A stretch of DNA of 64,000 nt from Cricetomys ansorgei (GCA_026225945.1 JAMJFZ010000705.1:434001-498000); one strand, 5' to 3'. Shown: positions 33,865 to 45,764, counted from the stretch's first letter. Notes: generated by a model from the sequence alone, not told the origin. A program made the numbers and translations.

Positions 33865-36240
33865 GACTGACTGTATTAGTTTGCTTTCCATTGCTGTGAT
33901 AAAGGCCATGGCCTGTATATTTAGCTTAGGGAAAAAGAGTTTCTGCCACCTTATGCTTACAAGCCCTTCATGAAGGGAAATCGGGGCAAGAACTGAGAGC
34001 AGGAAGCTGTTGGTAAAAACTGAAGCACAGAAATAGAGGGGTGCTGCTTACTGGCTTGCTCCCTACAACTTCTTGCTTTCTTACACCATCCAGAACCTGC
34101 TCAGGAATAATACTGCCTACAGTAAGCTGGATGTTCTCACATCAATCACTAATCAAGAAAATGCCCTCCATATACTTACCTACGAGCAATCTGATGAAGG
34201 TGTCTTCTCAATTAAGGTTTTTTTTCCTAGATAACTGTAGCTTATGTCACGATTTAAAAAAAAAAACTAATCAGGAAATTTGACCTCTTGCCAACTTGAC
34301 ATACCATTACTATTAAACCATAACCTTTTCTTATTTATCCACAAGATCTCATGTTAATATCACAATACAGAATGTAGTATAACCTTTAAATTCCCAGTCT
34401 TTAAAATATTCAAACATTTTAAAAGTTAAGTCTCTTTAAAATATCCAGTCTTATCTTTTTGGCATCTCAGATACACTTACTGATGCCACACCCTAAGTGG
34501 TACTTAGACAGGTTTACAGCAATGTTCCATGTTCCCACCTTACACAGTTTACTTAATTTTATCCAACAGATGGCTTATCTTTACTGGACTCAGGGAATGC
34601 ATTGATGCCCATGAGAAGGTACAGGACTCAAGCTTTCCAAAGCTTTACTATTTTTTTTATCAGCACTCCTGATTTTATAACCAATGAAAGTCATCAGTTC
34701 CATTCATACCCAAATGTCTGGTAGAGCTGAGTAAAGTAGGGTTTCATGGGGACCCAAGCATTCTTAATAAGGTTTTAAAAACATCTCAACAAGACCAAGG
34801 CTGCAGGTTATACTAGACCCCACAACTGGGAAAGGTCTAGTTGTTTAGTTTTGATTCAGGGTTTTCTTTTTTGTTTGTTTGGTTTTTTTAGTCAAGGTGT
34901 TCTTACTGTGTATCACTGGCAGTCCTGGAATTCACTCTGTAGACCAGACTGGCCTTGAACTCACAAAGATCTACCTGCCTCTGCTTCCTAAGTGCTGGGA
35001 TTATAGGTGTGGACCACAATGCCGGGCTTCCAATGTTTAAAATCTTTAAAAGTTCAAAGTCTCTGAACTGTGGGCTCCAATTAAATAAAAAATAAGCTAC
35101 ATACTTTTTATTCCAAGAGAAAAGAACCAGACACACTGATAATTGAATCAAAGCAAAACCAAAAACCTAACAGTGTAAACAGATCGGTGTCCAATGTCTG
35201 GGACTCACGGTCTTCTGGGATGCAAAGGATCTGGGAAGCTCCATCTCTCTGGATCTGCCCTCCACAGTACCTTCACTTCACATCTACTGCTGTCCTTGGT
35301 GATCATCCCACAGCCCTGGCATCTAAAATATGCTGGGGTCTTCACTGCAACTGGGTTGTACCTTCACCAATGGCCTCTCGTGGCCCCTCTTCAGGGACTC
35401 CAACTCTGTCACACACTGTCAAACCTTTGCTGCTCTCATGAGCCCTTCAATCTGCAATGTCCATGCTGTCAAAACCAGTAACATGGAGAACATTCTTAGG
35501 AATTACCAAACTCAGTTGCCATCTTGAGATGCAGTCTTGACCTGCTCTGAACCACAGCTCTGGATGCTGACCCTGAGAGAATACTTTCCAGATTTCACCT
35601 CAAGAGTGCTGGTCCCACAGCTGTCGTATCAGTTCTAGCTAATGAGCATCAATTGTCCCAGTAAATCAAAGGTTTCACTTCAGTGGTACTGGACTCTTGT
35701 TAATCACAGCTGATCCTTCAGCCTTAGCTGACCAGAAACCACAGGTTCTTAATTCAAGATATCACATGAACATCCCTGATAAGAGACTTTGAGGAGCTCT
35801 CAAACTTCCCTCTGACACTTCACAAGCCAGGCCTCCATCACAGTTTCCACACTGGAGAGACAAAGAATCTTAGTAGCTGCTGAGTCCAAGAAGCCAAATG
35901 ACTTCACAGTCCCAATCTGTTGCTGAAAGCATGAAATTTCCCTAGTGTTGCTAGTATTGAGTGTATGCTGGATGGCTGAAGGAGTTGGAGTCTGATGTGA
36001 GAGGTATATCTATCTCATCAGCAGCCAAATCAGGAAGAAGAGAAAGAAGGTGCACATACACTGATTCTTCCTTTATATCTTTATATCTGGGCCATCCATT
36101 GGAGGTGCCACCCATTTTGATTACAGGTTTATCCTGCTAATTCTCTCTAGAAACACCCTCCAAGGCAGGCCCAGGTGTGTCTCCTACACCTAGGAGACTC
36201 TAAATACTGTCAAGTTGATATTCAAGACAAATCACCCTCA
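33865..36240 (-). mobile_element. MaLR-type element, antisense (LTR and internal region)
   Basis: 33865-34310 is an antisense LTR (gtattagtttgctttccatt, gctgcttactggcttgctcc, ttgccaacttgacatacc). The internal region follows to about 36100 (agtctctgaactgtgggctc, aatatgctggggtcttcact, ttcaccaatggcctctcgtg). Part of the other LTR (ctctctagaaacaccctcc, actgtcaagttgat) comes last. No coding frame survives. A B1 is nested at 34880-35028. Confidence 0.6.
34880..35028 (-). repeat. B1 SINE, antisense
   Basis: cagtcctggaattcactctg, tagaccagactggccttgaa, taagtgctgggattataggt. Confidence 0.92.
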
Positions 36241-36449
36241 GAATCCCAGCCAAAGTACTCTGTTCATTGAAGATATTCATTGTCTGTTGAATAATTTAAT
36301 AAATAATAAACAAAGCAATTATCTAACTAGTTCAATGGTACATACCTAAAAAATGATCAAGCCTATTAAATCTCTAAGAAGTATGCCCTAGGCTACTTAT
36401 TGGGATAAAGAAACCCCATCAATATTTACAATAATACTATATAATATAG

Positions 36450-36525
36450 AGTAATGTGTGTGTATATATATATATATACATACATACATATACACACTAC
36501 TGGATAATAATAATAATAATAATAA
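36450..36525 (+). repeat. (TA)n and (TAA)n microsatellites
   Basis: TG/TA/CATA array at 36450-36500, then six TAA units to 36525. Confidence 0.85.
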
Positions 36526-36629
36526 TTTTAACAATGGCCTTTAAAGATATCATCTGCCAAGAAAATACCAACAAAATTCTTAGGCCCTAATGATGAGGAT
36601 TCCTTAGAGGTAGAACAGCAAACACAATT

Positions 36630-36995
36630 AGCCCTAACTTGGTTTGGTGGCATGAACCTAAAATCTCATGTACCTGGGAGACTGAAGCAGGAGAATTCCA
36701 ATTTCAAAGCCTGTCTGGGATACAGAGTAAGTATCAAAATAAGAAAATGAATTTTAAAAGGTATTTGGAAACTGAGTGTGGTATACATATTCAATCCCAG
36801 CACTTGGAAAGCAGAGGCAGGTGTATCTCTATGAGTTCCAGGTCAGTCTGGTCTACAGAGTGAGTTTCAGATTAGCCAGGGCTACAGTGGTAAGCCCTTG
36901 CCTCAAAAAGTCCAAAAACAGAGGGTTGGGGATTAACCTGTTACAGAGTACATGCCTACCATTCCCAAAACCATAGGTAAAATTCCCAGTGCTAT
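36630..36995 (+). repeat. B4, B1 and ID in tandem
   Basis: 36630-36750: B4-like (tttggtggcatgaacctaaa). 36768-36910: B1 (tcccagcacttggaaagcag, tggtctacagagtgagtttc). 36920-36995: ID (ttggggattaacctgttaca). All are in the plus orientation. Confidence 0.7.
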
Positions 36996-37655
36996 AACTT
37001 TTTTAAGATGTCATCGCCAATCAGAATTAAAAATTACATCGTTCTCATTACTGATCATAGCTACTACTAAAATTTTCAGCTAAAGATGCTCTTTTGAAAT
37101 CAACATCTATAACACTGAAGAAATGCTACAAGACTTTCTAGAAGCATAGAATCTTAACATTAATAAAGCTGTGAGTCAGAAATCTAAGTTAGAAATCTAG
37201 AGGAAGTTAGAAATCTAACTTACTCTAATGAAGGAATCTTTTCTATAATACATAATTCTTAGGATGTTCACACTTTTGCTTACAGTCTTCTAGTGACAAT
37301 GGAATTATCTTTCAACAAAGCTATCAGATTATAGAATTACTATCTATAATAAATGGTTACTCTTCACAATGAGCTGAAATTTTTCTTCTTGTAGATTTTA
37401 TCCATTGGTCTTCATTCTGTTCTGTGGAGTTTGATTGCTCTTTAATATTTTACTCCTTAGTTCTTAAAACAGTCACAGAAGGGCTGTTATTCCTACTGTC
37501 TCAGTTTTTTTCAGTATAGACATCCATTATATCTCCAAATTATTTTCACATGGTATATTCTCTACAGTAATCCAATTATTTTTAAAGTGCAATGCCTAGA
37601 AATGATCACAATACTTAAAATTTAGCTAACTGATACAAATGCCTACCTAGATATT
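36996..37655. other. No recognisable feature
   Basis: Unique AT-rich intronic sequence; a short direct repeat, agaaatctaa(g/c)tta, is present near 37180-37220. Confidence 0.5.
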
Positions 37656-37659
37656 ATTA

Positions 37660-37780
37660 AAATAGGCTATGATAAGGCTCTCATTATGTAGTTCAGGCTA
37701 GTCTCAAACTCCTGGTCTCAAGTGTCCTTAATGCCTCAGTCTCCTGAATAACTGTGACTATGGGCAAACACTCCTGGATG
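37660..37780 (-). repeat. B1/B4-type SINE, antisense
   Basis: tcattatgtagttcaggcta, gtctcaaactcctggtctca, ctgtgactatgggcaa. Confidence 0.6.
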
Positions 37781-37784
37781 TATT

Positions 37785-38215
37785 AAATACTTTTCTCATT
37801 GCTGTGATCTAATAACTGACAAAAGCAACTTAAGAAAAGAAAGGTTAATTTTGGATTACAGTTCAAAAGGAAGTCTATCACCAAGTGGTGGTGGCACATG
37901 CCTTTAATCCCAGTAGAGGCAGGTGGATTTCTGTGAGTTCGAAGCCAACCTGGTCTACATAGTGAGTTGCAGGACAGCCAGAGTTACAACAGAGAAACCC
38001 TGTCTCAAAAAAAAAAAAGAGGAAGTCCATCATAGCAGGGAAAAGTCCATCATGGCAAGAAAAGACATGGTGGTAGGAGCGTGAGGCTTCTAGTTCATAT
38101 TGTGTGCACAATCAGTAAGCAATAATGCTAGTGTTCAGCTCACTTTGTTTTTTATTCAGAACTAGACCAATGAATGGTGCTGCCAATATTCATGGTGGGT
38201 CTTCTTTACCACCGC
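37785..38215 (-). repeat. MaLR-type LTR, antisense, split by a B1
   Basis: cttttctcattgctgtgatc and gacaaaagcaacttaagaaa lie left; gtccatcatagcaggg and tgctgccaatattcatggtg lie right of the nested B1. Confidence 0.6.
37880..38022 (+). repeat. B1 SINE with target duplication
   Basis: A full B1. Flanks ggaagtctatca and ggaagtccatca form a 12-bp target duplication with one mismatch, inside the antisense LTR. Confidence 0.92.
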
Positions 38216-38370
38216 TGTACTGGCTGGTTTTATGTCAACTTGGCACAAGCTAGAGTCATCAGAAAGGAAGGAGCCTCAGTTGAGAAAATTTCTCCTTAAG
38301 ATCTTGCTGTAAGGTATTTTCTTAATTAGTGATTGGTGGGGTAGGGCCCAGCCCATTGTGGGCGGTGCAT
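38216..38370 (+). repeat. MaLR-type LTR, 5' part only
   Basis: ggctggttttatgtcaactt, ggcacaagctagagtcatca, tagggcccagcccattgtgg; the 3' half is lost at the following B3. Confidence 0.75.
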
Positions 38371-38605
38371 GAGATCTGAGTTCAAATCCCCAGCATATAC
38401 TAGGTCAACCAGCCTAGCTTATTGTTTGACAAGTTTCCAGTCCAGTGAGAGATCCTGGGACTCCAAGGGACTAAAGAGAGTGATAGAGGAAGACACTTGG
38501 TGTCTTGCTTCTGCCTCTGTAGTGCACACAAAGGCACACCTTCCCAACATACTCACATGCATGCACCACACATACCACACACCCACACACATCAAAAATA
38601 ATTTA
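38371..38605 (+). repeat. B3-type SINE, 5' truncated
   Basis: tgagttcaaatccccagcat, ccagtgagagatcctgggac, gaagacacttggtgtcttgc; CA-rich tail. Confidence 0.65.
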
Positions 38606-38833
38606 AAACGAGACTCTCAGAGACAGTATTTTGAGTAAATGTTGTTGCCATAAATAGACAGTAGATGTTAAATGAAGTGGTTGAAAATTATGTCTAGCTA
38701 TTTTCTTTTCACCCTCACTCACCCTACACAGGTTACAATCATAATATAATATCCTAGAGAAAGCCACTTATCACTTTTACATTTACACATACAAAATGTT
38801 CTGTTGTAAGGCCACAGTGTTTGTGATACCTAC

Positions 38834-38953
38834 TGACTCAGCTTGGTAAGAAAGCACACGGAAGATACCCGTCTCCACAGTCATTTTATGCATGGCCAAG
38901 TCGGCCTCAGTGTAGCAGTTCTGTATTAATGTGACATATAATTTCTCCAGATC
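38834..38953 (-). CDS. Tex11: Tex11 coding exon (fifth found)
   Basis: 120 bp, exactly 40 codons, phase 0 at both ends. Acceptor TTTTCCAG and donor GTAGGT. The peptide begins [20 protein letters not shown] and ends [12 protein letters not shown]. This is the TEX11 stretch preceding the AVAQGDF helix, within the N-terminal part of the TPR array. It is 83 bp from the preceding exon, the shortest intron in the set. This exon and the next one upstream are the clearest evidence for the gene. Confidence 0.96.
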
Positions 38954-39036
38954 CTGGAAAATAAATCAAAATAATCATGAGGCTTAACACAAATTTTACT
39001 AACAACTGCCACAGCTGAAAATCAATAGAAACTTAC

Positions 39037-39117
39037 AGCCATGGCAGCTTGAAAAAATTCATCAGCAATTGGAGCATTTCCAGATTCCAACCATTCTTTT
39101 CCTGTTTGCATATTCAT
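39037..39117 (-). CDS. Tex11: Tex11 coding exon (fourth found)
   Basis: 81 bp, 27 codons, phase 0 at both ends. Acceptor CTCTTTTCTAG and an excellent donor GTAAGT. The peptide begins MNMQTGKEWLESGN and ends DEFFQAAMA. The WL..GN....DEFF pattern is what I recall of TEX11 in this position. The internal ATG at its first codon is not the gene start, because upstream exons join in frame. Confidence 0.96.
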
Positions 39118-39177
39118 CTAGAAAAGAGAAGTTAGGAAATGACTTTAATTTATCCTGTATTTTGAAACATAATACAG

Positions 39178-39226
39178 AAGAAGAAGAAGAAAGGAGGAAG
39201 AGGAGGAAGAGGAGGAGGAGGAGACA
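39178..39226 (+). repeat. (GAA)n(GAG)n purine microsatellite
   Basis: Homopurine triplet repeats 60 bp from a Tex11 exon. On the transcript strand this is a pyrimidine-rich run just upstream of an acceptor. Confidence 0.93.
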
Positions 39227-39324
39227 GCAACCAATACTTATTAAGAGTTCTGTGCTCTGCTTTGGATTTCAGCTTAAGAGAGGGGCCTTGAGAAAAGCAA
39301 CAGTAACAAAAATATAAATGTTTA

Positions 39325-39715
39325 TGCTGGTTAGTTTTAAATGTTAACTTGCTACAACCTAGAGAAGAGAGTCTGAAGGAGAAATTATCAAGATCAGATT
39401 GGTCTGTAGATATGTTGCTGGGAGATTCTCTTGATTGTTAACTGATATAGGAAGACCCAGTCCATTTTGGGTGGTGCTATTCCTTAGGTAGGGAAATCTT
39501 GTACTATATAAAGAAAGTGCTAGATGAGAGCAAGCAAGCAAGGATATATATATTCTCTCTTTGATCTTGACTACAGACATAATGTGACTGCCTTGCCTTC
39601 CCTTCAACAGTGGACTATGACCTGGAATTTAAGCCAAATAAATCATTTCTCCTCTACATTACTTTTTGCCTGAGTATTTCATCACAGCAACAGAAATGAA
39701 ATTATAACAATGCCA
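39325..39715 (+). repeat. MaLR-type LTR
   Basis: atgctggttagttttaaatg at the start, tccattttgggtggtgctat, gccaaataaatcatttctcc (polyadenylation signal) and catcacagcaacagaaatga near the end. Confidence 0.65.
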
Positions 39716-40889
39716 TGAAAACACATCTTCTGAGAAAATATTTTTAATATATTGGATGGTCATGTATGAAGTTCTCCAAAGTTCTAATTATTATTATTAT
39801 CCTAATATTTTAGTAGTTATAATTTACATAGAAAAAGTTCTAAAATTTTAATGCTTCATATAATTGAAGAAAGTCATATGATAAAAATTGGACTATTTAT
39901 CAGCACACTTGAGTTCTAGTTTTTAATTACATCCCCAGTATAGTTTTGAATAACTCAATGATTGAATCATTATTAAATATCCTTTACCTGTCAGACACCC
40001 TGGAAAATGTCCTCAGTACTATAACTGATATGTAAGTGATAGCTGATATGTAATACACATAATGCTGTGGGAGCAAATAAGGGCTGAATTGAGATGGAAA
40101 AATGAGCTCATGGTACAGCTACCTCTTCTAGTATGGATCCCCAGAAATGATAATAAAAGAAAATATGCAGTTTTCTTATTCAATAAAAGCCCTGGAAATA
40201 AAAGGTATTTTCAATGAACCAGAAACCAGAAGAAACTCTAAAAACAGAAAAGCAAATGAGACAAAAACTCGTATCTTAAACGTACAAATATGGAAAATGT
40301 GGAAATATCCCTGTGTGTGAAAAACAGAAATATCCAGTAATTAGCTTCACCACAAAAGGTCTCTTTCTTCCCCTCTTCAGAAAAGAACAGTGAATACAAC
40401 TCTTGGGATGAAAAGAAATAGTTTCAGATACCTGACAACATAGACCAATGCAAACTATCTAGTCTTACTCCACCATCAGTCACTGGATTCAGGTTATAGG
40501 AAATAGTGTAACATGGTTTTCAAAGATTATCAAGGAATCTCAAATAAAATATGGTAAGAGTTACCAAATGAATGAGGAAAAAAATATCATGACAGGACAT
40601 CACACTCAACAAACAGAATACCCAAGGAAGTAGAATTAAGAGATGTAGGTGGAACAAAAAGGAAATAAATTATTATCCACATATTTAAATAATAACCAAA
40701 ACCAATAGCATGCTCCTGTTAAGTTTTCATTCTTTGGGATTATCAAAGCACAGAGTACAAATTCCAGGTGACAAAAGTTGAAAGGTTAAGGGGGAACAGA
40801 GGTAGAATGGTAAAGGTACTAATACTCTAGGAAGAAAGTAAAGATTTAATCTTCAAAACTTGTAGTGCAAAAGCCAAATATATTGTTTA
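39716..40889. other. Unique intronic sequence
   Basis: Nearly 1.2 kb without recognisable repeats or exons. Confidence 0.45.
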
Positions 40890-41215
40890 AATTTTTAAAG
40901 CTTTCCAGGCAAGTCAAGATGACATAGTGAGACCCTCTCTCAAAAAATACATTTTAAAGATAACCATCAGGTAGGCTTCAACTAGTATAATATAACAAAA
41001 ATGGAGAAAAAATCAGGGAAGATAACATAACATGAAATATTTCCTCATATCTCATAACCTCAAGTAAATAGATAACATAAATCTGATAAATCAAGAATTA
41101 GTTGAGTTTAGTGTCATAGTTTTTGTTGCTGTTTTGTTTTGTAGTGCTGAGGCTTGAACACAAAGCTTCACATATACTAAGCATTCATTCTACCATTAAG
41201 TCCAAGAATGAGTCA
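40890..41215. repeat. B1 scrap (+) and ID element (-)
   Basis: 40892-40960: the B1 3' end gacatagtgagaccctctct on the plus strand. 41130-41215: an antisense ID (gtgctgaggcttgaacacaa, attctaccattaagtccaag). Confidence 0.5.
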
Positions 41216-41875
41216 TTAATATAGAAAGTGCTATTTCTCAAAAATTCTATGTTGAAGCCCTCACTTCAAGTACCTCAAAGTATGACTATATTTCAACATA
41301 GGGCCTTTAAGAGATGATTATGTTAAAATCAGGTCATAAGAGTCTAATCAAGGGCTAGCAAGCTGTTTCACTAGGTAAAGGCCCCTGCCATTCAAGCCTG
41401 ATGATCTCAGTTCAATCCTCAGATGCCACATAAAGATGGAACGAGAGAACTGACTCCACAGTATTTTCCTCTGATCTCTATACATGTGCTATGACATACA
41501 CACACATGCACACATACACACACAACAATATTCATCATGATAATAATCACAATAATATTAAATAAAATTGGCGGGAAAGAGCCCAACCAAATCTTATTGG
41601 TATACTTACAAGAGGAAATTTAGATATACAAAGGTGTACAAGGAATGAATGGTTGTGCCAAGAGGAAAGGCCATGCAAGGACAGGGGGATAAAATGGATA
41701 ACCAAAAATCATGAAAAGGGGACTAAGAAAAAACTAAACATGATGACATCTTGATCTTGAACTTCTAGCCTCCAGAACTGGAAGAAAATTAATTTGTTAT
41801 TTAAACTATGCCATTTGTGAGTTTGTTATGGAAGCCCGAGAGAATCAATTCAGTGATAAAAGCATATGATTAAGT
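41215..41875 (+). repeat. MLT1-like LTR, split by a B2
   Basis: ttctatgttgaagccctcac and gtatgactatatttcaacat lie left; gatcttgaacttctagcctc, cagaactggaagaaaattaa and gtttgttatggaagcccgag lie right of the SINE at 41347-41530. Old mammalian LTR; related fragment at 22825. Confidence 0.55.
41347..41530 (+). repeat. B2/B3 SINE nested in LTR
   Basis: agggctagcaagctgtttca, gatctcagttcaatcctcag, with a CA-rich tail. Confidence 0.75.
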
Positions 41876-41894
41876 TTATCCTAATCATGGAGGT

Positions 41895-42042
41895 AGTCTA
41901 GGCATGGTGGTGCACACCTTCAATCCCAGAACTTTAGAGACAGAGGCAGGTGAATCTCTGTGATTTCGAGGCCAGCTTGGTCTACATAGTGAGTTCCAGG
42001 ACATGAAGAGCTACATAGTCAGACTCTGTCTCAAACCTATTC
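41895..42042 (+). repeat. B1 SINE
   Basis: ctaggcatggtggtgcacac, gatttcgaggccagcttggt, agactctgtctcaaa. Confidence 0.9.
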
Positions 42043-42044
42043 AC

Positions 42045-42310
42045 CCCCAAAAATGATATATGGAAGAAACCATGAAAATGGAAACAGAAATAGTTACAAG
42101 CTCACATCTTGATCTGCCAGCAGGAGGCAGAAGGAGTATACTGGAAACGGTGTGAGATTTTGAAACCTCAAAGCTGGCCCCCAGTGACAGAGTTCCTCTA
42201 ACAAGGTCATACCTCCTAATCTTTCCTAAGCAGTTCTACCAGGTAGGGATCAAGTACTCAAACATATGGGGCTATGGGAGCCATTTTCATTCAATCCACC
42301 ACATGGGTAA
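42045..42310 (-). repeat. MaLR-type LTR, antisense
   Basis: acaagctcacatcttgatct, gttcctctaacaaggtcata and cctcctaatctttcctaagc; the same family as the antisense LTR at 13515. Confidence 0.65.
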
Positions 42311-42311
42311 T

Positions 42312-42545
42312 AAGCCCAAAGGGCTCTAAATCAACATAACACAGAGCTATCTGCTCATCCATGTTTTCTGCTGCACTATTCACTAAGAATTGCTAAGAAA
42401 TAGAGCTTGCCTAGATATCCATTGACAGATGAATGGATAATAAAAATGTGGTACATACAACAAAATTTTATTTAACCACAAAGAAATATAAAAATTATGA
42501 AATTTACAATAGAATGGATTAAACTAGGAATTATTATTTGGTACC
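42312..42545 (+). mobile_element. L1 ORF2 C-terminal fragment
   Basis: catccatgttttctgctgca, gacagatgaatggataataa and aatgtggtacatacaacaaa belong to the ORF2 end. Confidence 0.6.
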
Positions 42546-42714
42546 CTGCATCACAAATTTAAATAATTTATTTTAAATATATACATATTTCTCCCAAATA
42601 ACACCTATGTATTTCCCCCTCCCTCTTCCTCTCCCTACCCAAACAAGGTCTTAGGTGCAGATAGTTGGTGAAGGAGAGTAAGGAAAGAGAATCAACAAAA
42701 ATGAAGTGAGTATG

Positions 42715-43690
42715 AGAATACCATGGTAAAACCTATTACTGCCTTCTCTGGTACAGCATATCCTGACCTTCAACTACTATGGAGGCTGTATCTTCACTAA
42801 TGGCCTTTCCTGGCCTCTCATAGTGTCAAGCCTCAGCTGCTCTCCAAAGGCCCCTTCACGCCTTCAAAACCAGCACCAGCTGGGTGACTCTTACAGTACC
42901 AAGTTTGGCTGTCAGCAGGAGATACAACCTCGCCCAGCTCTAGAAGACAGCTTCTGTATGCTGTCCCTTAGGAAACACTTTCCAGGTTTTAAGATAGCGT
43001 CTGGCTTGCAGGAAAAAAAAAAAACTGGTGGTCACTTTGTCTGCAGTAAGCAGACAAGGGATGGAATTCTCATCACCATAGCAGATGTGTCTTATCAGAA
43101 CATCTTGTAGACAGGTTTGCAGGGAAGAAAAACTGTTCAGTTTAACTAAGAGGCTTTTAGGCTCTAAATCATGGCTTCCACAGCAGCAGGGGGTCCTGGG
43201 ACAGTGGGAAGAATATGTGGCAAAGTCTTAGTAGTTTGACGTTCTTATACACCACCACTAAGGGGAAACATACACCCTTCTTCATAGACCTCAAACTCAA
43301 CATCTTGAGTTTCACACACATGCAACACAGCAATCAGAATGGTCAGTATGTGAAACAGTACACTACCACCACTGGTGGGAGGGAGCGTCAGCACCATGAC
43401 CAGGAAAAGCAGTAATGCTTTTTCCTGCTCCCAGTTGAATTCTTTATCTCTAAGGGCCTCCATGCTGTGGCTCTCACCTCAGAGCCTATTTTCCTCATTT
43501 ATTTATTAATTTCACAGCCTTTTCTCATCTTAGAGGCTTATTTCCTTTCTCTCCTTCCTCTTCCTTCAGGAACCTTCAATTAATACCTTAATCTCTATCC
43601 TCCTGTGGCTTCACCGAACTCTGTGAGATCTGGAGTTTTTCTCTTTCTTCCTTGTCTCCACGTTGCATTAGCTGGTGTGACATCCTGCCC
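42715..43690 (-). mobile_element. MaLR-type internal region, antisense
   Basis: cttcactaatggcctttcct, gcacgagg-like words, aaacactttccaggttttaa and gcctccatgctgtggctctc parallel the 35170-35740 segment. It is a second copy of the same internal sequence, without LTRs. Confidence 0.5.
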
Positions 43691-43720
43691 CACACTGATA
43701 TGCTGTTTGTAGTTGTTAGC

Positions 43721-44028
43721 TGTTGTGGTGGCTCAGGATGGAAGACAAGGAGGCATAATCATATGTGCAAGCCCTGCCAGACCTCAGCAGAGTGAACCAC
43801 TATGCCATACTCAAAGTGGAATCCCCAGCACTGAGCTCAGGTGTTTTTATTCATTCAGAACTCCTCAGATATTTTACTGACAGCACATGCAGATCATTAG
43901 TAATTAAACAACCCCCACAGAAATCCAACACCTGCAAACAATACAGAACGCCCTAGATTTAGGATAACCCCTCACCCAACAGTGCATAAAACAATTTCAA
44001 ACACAACTAAAAATAAACTTCCCCAACA
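43721..44028 (+). repeat. LTR-like repeat, family copy 2
   Basis: The best-kept ends of the family: TGTTGTGGTGGCTCAGGATG at the start and aaataaacttccccaaca at the end. Interior ccctgccagacctcagcaga and gctcaggtgtttttattcat. 308 bp. Confidence 0.7.
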
Positions 44029-44029
44029 A

Positions 44030-44620
44030 TAATATCTGGAGGTTTCTCAAAAAAATAAAATAAAATTACCAATAGATTCAGCTATACCACTCAAAGGCAA
44101 ATACCCCTAGGAATCAAGTCAGCATACCACAGAAATATCTACACATTTATGTTTACTGAAGCACTGTTCACAAACACCAAGACACAGAATGAGCACAGAC
44201 ATTCATTAGCAGATGAATAAATGAAGTGTGGTGAATATACGTGATGGAGTTTTATTCAACCATAAAGAAGAAAGAATTATGCAATTTTCAGAAAAATAGA
44301 TGCTACTATAAATCATCATGTTAAGGTAAATAAACCACATTTAGAAAGACAATTATCACATGGTTTCTTTCATATATAGAATCAATATATCTCTACCTCC
44401 ACAAACATACACACACAACATAAAAGTAGAAAGGAGACCATTTGGGGGAGGAAAGAAAGTAAAGGGAGTTGGGGAAAGAGGTCAAGAGAGGATAATAGGG
44501 AGGTTAATATAAGCTAAGTACAATTATATATGTGTATCAAATTGACATAATGAAACTCATTACTAAGTATATACACTAGCTGAAAAATTGGTAAAATTTT
44601 TTTAAATTAAAAAGAAAAAA
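44030..44620 (+). mobile_element. L1 ORF2 end and 3' UTR
   Basis: atatctggaggtttctcaaa, agctataccactcaaaggca, atggagttttattcaaccat, then ccatttgggggaggaaagaa and aatgaaactcattactaagt. Confidence 0.7.
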
Positions 44621-44724
44621 GAAGAGTGGACATGAATTGATTATTCTATTTAGAGATAAAATAAATGGAGGAACTGTTGTATTATCTTAAATGATTCTTC
44701 TGCATGTTTGATCTTTACTGTTTT

Positions 44725-44795
44725 AGGGCTGGGATATGGCACAGTCTTGCTTTGCAAGGGTAAAATACTGTATTCGAACCCCTACAAGTGTACAC
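44725..44795 (+). repeat. ID element
   Basis: gggctgggatatggcacagt, cttgctttgcaagggtaaaa, ttcgaacccctacaagtg. Confidence 0.6.
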
Positions 44796-45009
44796 TGCTA
44801 TACCAAGTTCCTATGCCAAATATTTAAATATTAATAATGAAAGAAGATGACTTTCTATTCCAGCCATGACTAAATAGTTTGAGTCAAATCAGTCTTCCCA
44901 CTGAACATAACATTTTATAAAAGCTGCACAAAATACTGGAGTGACTGCAATCTTTGAAAGAAGGGAAACACAAAAAGTAAAGCCTCATATACTACATAGT
45001 TTTATCCCA

Positions 45010-45230
45010 TCACATATGACAAGTGCTTATTTACATGCTATTGGCATATTTACCTATTTGTACCCCTTTGTGGTTCACAAAGCACCTCTCACAAACTATA
45101 ATTTTAGCACTGTACAATAAATATTATTATTCTCATTTTACAAATGAGAAAACAAATCTTTCAAAGTAACATAGGTAATAAGTCACAGGGCTAGAATTCA
45201 AACATAGGTCTTCACACTTCACATGCTATT
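45010..45230 (+). repeat. MIR SINE
   Basis: attattctcattttacaaat, gagaaaacaaatctttcaaa, agtcacagggctagaattca, aacataggtct; typical MIR core and 3' part. Confidence 0.8.
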
Positions 45231-45236
45231 CTCTTG

Positions 45237-45276
<40 letters not shown>
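45237..45276 (+). repeat. (CA)n microsatellite
   Basis: About 19 uninterrupted CA units. Confidence 0.97.
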
Positions 45277-45278
<2 letters not shown>

Positions 45279-45284
45279 CAGAGA

Positions 45285-45460
45285 CACAGTCTGGGTAATA
45301 GAATGAGACTCTTGTCTCAAAAGTAAATAGTCAGGCATGGTGAGACACACCTTAAATCCCAGTACCAGGGAGGTAGAGTCTCTCTCTTGGTTCAGGGCCA
45401 GCTTGGTCTACATAACACATTGCAGGGCTACATAGTGAAACTATGTCTCAAAAAAAGTAG
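45285..45460 (+). repeat. B1 SINE with an extra B1 3' scrap before it
   Basis: Scrap at 45285-45325 (gaatgagactcttgtctcaa); main copy from tcaggcatggtgagacacac to gaaactatgtctcaaaaaaa. Confidence 0.75.
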
Positions 45461-45462
45461 GT

Positions 45463-45640
45463 CTGAAAAGATGCTCCGTGGTTAAGAGCACTCGCTGCTT
45501 TTTCAGAGGACCCAGATTTGATTCCAAACACCCACAAAGTGATTTATAACCAGTTCCAGGAGGTCTGATGCCCTCTTCTGCCCTCCAAGGGCACTAGTCA
45601 CACAAATTGTGCAGGCAAAACACCCAACATATAAATTCTT
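45463..45640 (+). repeat. B2 SINE
   Basis: gatgctccgtggttaagagc, actcgctgctttttcagagg, tgatgccctcttctgccctc. Confidence 0.88.
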
Positions 45641-45679
45641 TAGGTAATAAATAATAAATAGGTAAATAATCAAGCAAGC

Positions 45680-45760
45680 AAGACAAACATGATAGCATAC
45701 ATCTGTAATCTCAGCACCTCAAGAGGCTGAGGCAGGAGGATCATGAGTTCCAAGTCAGTG
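45680..45760 (+). repeat. B4-type fragment
   Basis: acatgatagcatacatctgt, aggctgaggcaggaggatca. Confidence 0.55.
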
Positions 45761-45764
45761 TGGG

